From Methanocella_A sp964548585 (GTDB lineage Archaea > Halobacteriota > Methanocellia > Methanocellales > Methanocellaceae), in contig CAZJRS010000006.1 in NCBI GenBank assembly GCA_964548585.1, forward strand, positions 1-64,000: a DNA stretch of 64,000 nt, in the 5' to 3' direction. Positions 59,139 through 64,000 of the stretch are shown piece by piece. The position numbers and the translations under genes were made by a program. Under the pieces are notes generated by a model, which did not search any database, was not told the origin of the DNA, and worked only from the letters and a program-made list of their open reading frames with translations. How positions within the stretch are numbered: the first letter of the stretch is position 1; each line of letters opens with the position of its first letter.

Positions 59139-59804
59139 ATGGCGAGAAAAGCAGGCAAGAAGGTAGACGCCTTCCGTGCAAAGAACTGGTACCAGGTCAT
59201 TGCACCGGTAGAGTTCAACAGGGCAAACATTGGTGAGACACTGGCAGACGAACCGGGCAAACTGATCGGCAGGATTATGGAATCGACCCTCGGCGACGTC
59301 ACTGGTGACTGGACCAAGCAGAACATCAAGATGATCTTCCGGATCGACGAGATCGGCGGCAACAGCGCCTACACCTCGTACCTCGGCCACGAGCTGACCC
59401 GGGACTACATGAGATCCTTAGTCAAGCGCAGGACCTCCAAGATCGACGCTAACCTCGTCGTCACCACCAAGGATGGCTACAAGGTCCGCGTCAAGCCCAT
59501 TGTCTTAACGGTCAAGAGGGCCCGCACCAGCCAGATCGAGAGCATCCGCCAGATCATGCTCACCGTGGTCGCCAAGCGGGGCTCCGAGCTCGGCTTCACA
59601 GACTTCGTCAGCGAGGTAGTCACCGGCAAGGTCGCCTCCGAGATCTACAAGAACACCAAGAACATCTACCCGCTGCGCAGGGTCGAGATCGGCAAGTCCG
59701 AGCTCGTCTACAAGCCAGCCGTCGCCGGCTCCATCGTACCCGCAGCGGCCCCGGCTCCGGCACCAGCCCCGGAACCCACAACCCCGCCAGCGCCGCAGGA
59801 ATAA
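59139..59804 (+). CDS. rps3ae: 30S ribosomal protein S3Ae (eS1)
   Basis: 221 residues of eS1: KVDAFRAKNWYQVIAPVEFNRANIGETLADEPGKLIGR at the start and GHELTRDYMRSLVKRRTSKIDANLVVTTKDGYKVRVKPIVLT in the middle. The C-terminus is an Ala/Pro-rich tail (PAAAPAPAPAPEPTTPPAP), unusual in eS1. GAGGA lies 7 nt before the ATG, after a structured leader. Confidence 0.96.
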   Translation: MARKAGKKVDAFRAKNWYQVIAPVEFNRANIGETLADEPGKLIGRIMESTLGDVTGDWTKQNIKMIFRIDEIGGNSAYTSYLGHELTRDYMRSLVKRRTSKIDANLVVTTKDGYKVRVKPIVLTVKRARTSQIESIRQIMLTVVAKRGSELGFTDFVSEVVTGKVASEIYKNTKNIYPLRRVEIGKSELVYKPAVAGSIVPAAAPAPAPAPEPTTPPAPQE

Positions 59805-59928
59805 ATTCACAGTAAACTGCAGCCCTTCTGGGCTGCTAACCACTTTTCTGATAAGTTTTTATGTCCTGGCGTTTAATAAAGTAATAGTGCCCTAGCGCCT
59901 TTGCGTTTCATATTAGTGCCAGGGTTGT

Positions 59929-61470
59929 TCATGCCCCGCGTTTCCTGAGATGTATAAAGCTCAGGTTGACGTTTTTGAACTTTTGCACGGACTTGATAGC
60001 GGTATCGCGGACACCGCCGTCCTCATCCCGGAGCATATTCATCAGAGGCTTCACAGCCCGCTCGTCGCCGATCTCACCCAGCGCCCAGGCAGCATCCTTG
60101 CGGACGAACCAGTTCTGATCTCGCAGTGCAAGAATCAGAGGCTCGACAGCCCGTGAGTCGTTAAGTATACCGAGTGCCCGGGCAGCATCCTTTCGCACGT
60201 AGCCCCGGCCATCCCTCAACATATTTATCAGCGGCTCGACAGCCTGAGGATCACCAATATGGCCCAAAGACTCGGCAGCGTTCTCCCTCACAACGGGCTC
60301 TTCATCTTCGAGAGCTTCGATGAGTGCAGGCACAGCCCGGCGATCTGCGATCTTTCCAAGCAGCTCCGCAGCGATCTCCCGGACTCCGGAATCAGAGCTC
60401 TTCAACTCGGGGATCAGGTGTTCTGTCATGTTATGCAAGGCGATTTTCGCGTTCTTGCGAACGTCCGGGTCCTCGTCGTTGAGCGCGGTAGATAGCGCAT
60501 CGACAGCTCGTATGTCGCCGATCTCACCCAGCGCCAGCACCGCATCTTCCCGAACCATATTACCGGCATCGCCCATTGCATTTACCAGTACGTCGACAGC
60601 CCGGGAATCCCTGAGACAGCCCAGCGCGCTGGCTGCACACTTGCGGACTGTCCACGACTTGTCCTGGAGCGCCCGCATAAGATGCTCGGTTGCCCGGGTA
60701 TCGCCCTGCCAGCCCAACGATTCCGCTGCAGTCATCCGCACAGTAGGTTCTGTATCCGTGTTCAAGACCCGGATGAGCACATCGACTGCCCGGCGATCGG
60801 CATACCGTCCGAGCGCTGTTACCGCATCCTTCCGGGAAAACGCATCTCTGCCGAGGGCAAGTGTAACAAGATCAGTGAAAGTCTGCACAGGTGCAGCCTC
60901 GACCGGGGCAGAAGCTTTCTGAGGCTCCGATGGTGTAGTATCAGTAAGCTGTGGCGTAAAGGCTTTTAGCCGGGACAGCGCCAGCGTAGCTGCCGCTCGC
61001 ACATTAGCATCCGGGTCGCCGGTGGCCGCTTTTAATGCCATCGCTACCCGGACGTCACCAATCTTGCCCAGAGAGCGTGCGGCTTGCCGGCGGACTCGGA
61101 CATCCGCGTCTCGCAAGCCGGCGGACAAGGGGATCACAGCCCTGCTATCGCCCGTGAGTCCCAGAACTTCGGCTGCACCACGCCTGATACCCGGTTGTGA
61201 GTGCCGGAGTGCATCGATGAGCAGCCCGGTCGAATTAGCGCCGAACCTACGTAACGTCCAGGTGGCCTCCCGGCGTACGATGACGTCGGAATCGCCGAGT
61301 GCGTGGATCAGGTGACTCACAGCCCGGAGATCCCCGGTAGCGCCCAGAGCCCGCATCAGTTCCGCCTTGGCCCGGAAATCGGTAGCAGTAGCTAAGATAT
61401 GCGTCGATCGGCTTGGGTCTGTCACGACTTTGGACAGCTCGGCAGTGCTATAAACACCAGGATCACCCAT
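59929..61470 (-). CDS. HEAT-repeat (PBS-lyase-type) protein
   Basis: A 513-residue protein made of about 14 HEAT-like units of 31 residues, each with a consensus of VRxxAAxALGxIGDxRAVxPLI. A Pro/Ala-rich linker at about 185-200 (PSEPQKASAPVEAAPV) splits it into two blocks. Such proteins act as scaffolds or lyases; no catalytic residue is seen. It follows the GGDEF/HD-GYP gene on the same strand after 126 nt. Confidence 0.9.
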   Translation of the reverse strand: MGDPGVYSTAELSKVVTDPSRSTHILATATDFRAKAELMRALGATGDLRAVSHLIHALGDSDVIVRREATWTLRRFGANSTGLLIDALRHSQPGIRRGAAEVLGLTGDSRAVIPLSAGLRDADVRVRRQAARSLGKIGDVRVAMALKAATGDPDANVRAAATLALSRLKAFTPQLTDTTPSEPQKASAPVEAAPVQTFTDLVTLALGRDAFSRKDAVTALGRYADRRAVDVLIRVLNTDTEPTVRMTAAESLGWQGDTRATEHLMRALQDKSWTVRKCAASALGCLRDSRAVDVLVNAMGDAGNMVREDAVLALGEIGDIRAVDALSTALNDEDPDVRKNAKIALHNMTEHLIPELKSSDSGVREIAAELLGKIADRRAVPALIEALEDEEPVVRENAAESLGHIGDPQAVEPLINMLRDGRGYVRKDAARALGILNDSRAVEPLILALRDQNWFVRKDAAWALGEIGDERAVKPLMNMLRDEDGGVRDTAIKSVQKFKNVNLSFIHLRKRGA

Positions 61471-61596
61471 AACGAAAACCAGGCTATGTATATGATAATA
61501 ATCCTTTACCGGGTAATAAATAGATTTTGTTTCGGCTTTATAATTATCAAATGAGCAAACAGGAGTATTATCTTCCAGACGCTTTAGCGACTACCA

Positions 61597-64000
61597 TCAG
61601 ATGCTGCCAGACTCGACGAGACGATCGAAGATGGCGACGAGCAGGGGATCAAACTGGGTTCCCGCATTTTTCCTGATCTCGCACAGCGCGTGTTCCCTGC
61701 CAAGGCCTTTGCGGTAAGGCCGATCGGCGATCATAGCGTCGTATGCGTCGGCGATTGCCAGTATCCGGCACTCAAGCGGGATCTGATCGCCTGCAAAGCC
61801 AGAAGGATATCCGGACCCGTCATACCGTTCATGGTGGTGCCGAATCAGCCGGGCAACGGAGCCCAGGTGGAAGGAACGGCTCGCGATGTTAGCGCCGATC
61901 TCTACGTGTGATCTCATGAGAACCCATTCCCCGTCATCCAGACTCCCGGGCTTCATCACGATCTCGTCAGGTACACCGATCTTACCCAGGTCGTGGAGCC
62001 TTGCCAGCAATTTCAGGCTGGCCTGTGCATCTTCTCCGAGCCCCAGTGCCTGGGCCATGGCATCCACGATCGAAGTGAGCATCCGGGTATGTCCGTGGTC
62101 CATGTAGTCCCGCTCGGAGAGAGCCAGGAGAATCATATCGATGGACTTGGACCGGGAGTAGTCGTTCCGCACTTTGTTTTCGTACATCATCCGGTCCGCC
62201 CGCTTATATGCATCCGGGAGGAGCTCATCAGCGCCAGTAGTGGCCAGACCGACGGACATGCTAACAGGGGAGCGAGACTGGCCATCATTGTGGTTCCCGA
62301 TGTCTGAGTGTAGCCGGTCCAGCAGCTTACCCGCAACGATCTCATCACAGCAAGGCAGAATTACACAAAATTCGTCGCCTCCGATCCTGCAAATCGTGCC
62401 CATATCTGAGAAGACACTCGAAAGTAGTTGCCCGGTTGACCGGATGTGCTGATCACCTGCAGTGTGGCCAAGAGTATCATTGATCAGCTTGAGTCCGTCC
62501 ACATCCACTGCCACGAAGCTGACGGGAAGCTTTGTTGCATCACTTCCGAGCCGCTCTAGCTCCAGCTCGAAAAACGACCGGTTATACAGGCCGGTCAGGC
62601 CATCGTGGTAACTCAGATCTTTCAGCAGCAGCTCGCTTCGCTGCAGCCCTTCCAGAGCCAGGTTACGCTCGTTGATGTACTTTCCCTGCTGGAGGTTCTG
62701 GATCGCCATTCGGGTCACTTTCTCGGACACCACGCTGAAGGTTGCGACAACCTGTTTAAACTGGTATTCGGTCATCCTGGGTAAAGCGGCAATAATACCT
62801 CTGGCTTCCCCGGATGGAATCCCGGCATCAGCCAGTATGCAAGTGAGCTTTTGCGGATCAAGCTGGGTAATAGCCACCTGACCGATGATCCAGAAAGCAA
62901 TAGTATGCCCATTTACCGACATAGGTATTGCAGCTTCAACCATTCCCGTACAAGGGCATGAGTACCGGGCACCGGAGTTCAAAACAGCTCTCCGGACAAT
63001 GTCGTCGATACAACGGAGACAACACCCGGCGGCCAGTCCGTCAGCGCCGGCGATTCTCAGGCATAGCTGTGTGAAGTTACTGCGAGTATTCAGAGGAGTT
63101 CCGTCAGGTGCGACAATGACTGACGCTACCCCAAAAGCCGCAGACATCGTATCCTGAAGCTCCTGTATAGCCAGGTCCCGGATCAGGTCTTTGAAGTCGA
63201 GGGAAGAAAGATCGACCTCCGGACTGGTCAGTGCCGAGATCCGGCGCTGGAGCGTCGTCTCTGCATACCGGCTGTCGGTGATGTCCTGCAGTAGTAGCAC
63301 ATGGGCAAAAACCGCTGCAGCAGCATCGTAGCGAGGGGTAAGAACCGCTACGGACAGTATGGTATTTCCCCGGCGGGTTACAGTGGCGATTTCGGCGTTC
63401 GAGCCCTCCAGGCTGCTTGTGCGTATCAAGTTTTTCAGCCGTTCTCGATCTACGGGACCGGCCAGTAATCGCGTGAAATCGGTGCCGGCCAGTTCTCCCC
63501 GGGTGTACTCGTACTTATAGTAAAAAGCCCGGTTCGCATAGGCGATCGTTCCGGTCCGGTCGATCATCAGGATACACTCAGGGAGATTCTCGACCAGATA
63601 CGTCAGCTTGCGGACTTCTTCCTGCAGCATGGCACCAAGGCGATTGGAGCGGCTCTGGAAGATAAGCTCCTTGACAACATCGATTGCCCCCTGGACCGGT
63701 TCGCCTACATCTTTGACCGGTAACAGCACACCGGAGAGTACGTACTTGATTGCCTCGACAGGCATGCCGTCACCTCCGGGATTAGACATCACGACTACAG
63801 GTACCCGGGCATCCGAGCCTTTCAGAAAAGCGACGGCGTCTGAGGCGTTTTTGTCGAGGCCTATCAGGACAGCGTCGAACCTGCGATCTGCAATCGTTCG
63901 GATAGCAGCCTGGATATCGTCGACCTGTTCGATCGCCAGGCCAGCCTGTGATAATGCGGTACGGGTCTTCGCAGCCTCATCGCAGTCGCCGGCAATCAGC
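61597..64000 (-). CDS. REC-PAS-PocR-GGDEF-HD-GYP signalling protein (5' end outside window)
   Basis: The frame stays open past the right edge, so the real N-terminus lies beyond 64000. The visible order is: a receiver-like domain (LIAGDCDEAAKTRTALS, then DAVLIGLDKN with Gly at the usual phospho-Asp position, and VLLPVKD); a PAS domain (LPECILMIDRTGTIAYANRAFY); a PocR ligand-binding domain with Cys pairs (GCCLRC, CPCTG); a GGDEF domain with intact GGDEF; and an HD-GYP domain (HDLGK, DGSGYP). It could make and break c-di-GMP. Such a chain is bacterial in style and rare in archaea, which points to gene transfer (inference). Confidence 0.9.
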   Translation of the reverse strand, partial: LIAGDCDEAAKTRTALSQAGLAIEQVDDIQAAIRTIADRRFDAVLIGLDKNASDAVAFLKGSDARVPVVVMSNPGGDGMPVEAIKYVLSGVLLPVKDVGEPVQGAIDVVKELIFQSRSNRLGAMLQEEVRKLTYLVENLPECILMIDRTGTIAYANRAFYYKYEYTRGELAGTDFTRLLAGPVDRERLKNLIRTSSLEGSNAEIATVTRRGNTILSVAVLTPRYDAAAAVFAHVLLLQDITDSRYAETTLQRRISALTSPEVDLSSLDFKDLIRDLAIQELQDTMSAAFGVASVIVAPDGTPLNTRSNFTQLCLRIAGADGLAAGCCLRCIDDIVRRAVLNSGARYSCPCTGMVEAAIPMSVNGHTIAFWIIGQVAITQLDPQKLTCILADAGIPSGEARGIIAALPRMTEYQFKQVVATFSVVSEKVTRMAIQNLQQGKYINERNLALEGLQRSELLLKDLSYHDGLTGLYNRSFFELELERLGSDATKLPVSFVAVDVDGLKLINDTLGHTAGDQHIRSTGQLLSSVFSDMGTICRIGGDEFCVILPCCDEIVAGKLLDRLHSDIGNHNDGQSRSPVSMSVGLATTGADELLPDAYKRADRMMYENKVRNDYSRSKSIDMILLALSERDYMDHGHTRMLTSIVDAMAQALGLGEDAQASLKLLARLHDLGKIGVPDEIVMKPGSLDDGEWVLMRSHVEIGANIASRSFHLGSVARLIRHHHERYDGSGYPSGFAGDQIPLECRILAIADAYDAMIADRPYRKGLGREHALCEIRKNAGTQFDPLLVAIFDRLVESGSI

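Noticed and set aside
1..64000. CRISPR array, rRNA operon, transposase or prophage
   Set aside because: No regularly spaced direct repeats of CRISPR length, no rRNA-like sequence, and no transposase, integrase or phage structural gene was seen. The only regular repeats are the padR operator units and the two hairpin copies.

Overview
The window is chromosomal DNA from a methanogenic archaeon, most likely the order Methanocellales (Rice Cluster I, Methanocella). What is seen: eS1, eL21, RpoF/Rpb4, TFS, one histone, PCNA, primase large subunit, SRP54, proteasome beta, aCPSF1, TrmY, Pus10, Nob1 and GfcR are all archaeal versions. Promoters have archaeal TATA boxes, and the single tRNA has no encoded CCA. 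No methanogenesis gene lies in the window, so the order or genus is an inference from the overall gene mix (hgcAB plus the bacterial-like signalling genes) and not from a diagnostic marker.

Layout. 0-8 kb, mostly minus strand: a flavin-binding oxidase fragment, aCPSF1 with psmB, an AI-2E-type permease, then nnr-moaC-trmJ and a phosphoesterase. 8-10 kb: a secreted DUF1254/DUF1214 protein. 9.8-13.9 kb, minus: the conserved translation/transcription operon pus10-rpl21e-rpoF-DUF655-rsmA-MTQ2-like. 14.0-14.6 kb: an AbrB/PIN toxin-antitoxin pair with a palindromic operator. 14.8-16.5 kb: arsR-hgcA-hgcB, the mercury methylation operon. 16.5-20.2 kb: a lipoprotein, an RDD protein, trmY, srp54 and a tiny Cys protein. 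20.3-22.7 kb: a Zn/Cd/Pb P-type ATPase behind an SmtB-like operator. 22.8-32.9 kb: nitroreductase, hflX, a ketopantoate reductase-like gene with a solitary DNA methyltransferase, histone, a CPSF-like protein, small membrane proteins, rubredoxin and an RNase H-like protein. 33-35.3 kb: padR with a MacB-type ABC exporter. 35.6-45.4 kb: a Cys-rich miniprotein, topoisomerase IA, a large membrane-anchored beta-propeller/winged-helix regulator, a YdjM-like protein, a hemerythrin-like protein, a SemiSWEET-like protein, a CDF metal exporter and tRNA-Val. 45.7-50.7 kb: replication genes (RecJ-like COG1107 protein, priL, pcn) and tfs. 51-56.5 kb: a PHP protein, a CDP-alcohol transferase, nadM, gfcR, nob1 and a YfcE phosphodiesterase. 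56.7-59.8 kb: an XPD/DinG helicase and rps3Ae. 59.9-64 kb, minus: a HEAT-repeat protein and a REC-PAS-PocR-GGDEF-HD-GYP protein that runs off the right edge.

The most notable content is (i) an arsR-hgcA-hgcB operon about 4 kb from a metal-efflux ATPase with an ArsR/SmtB-type operator; (ii) a one-component transmembrane regulator with an outer propeller and two inner winged helices; (iii) a GGDEF/HD-GYP sensor in an archaeon; and (iv) several cis-elements not explained by the genes: a four-unit operator at 15-bp pitch before padR, a 16-bp palindrome before vapBC, hairpin repeats beside tRNA-Val, and a structured leader before rps3Ae. There is no rRNA, CRISPR array, insertion sequence or prophage.
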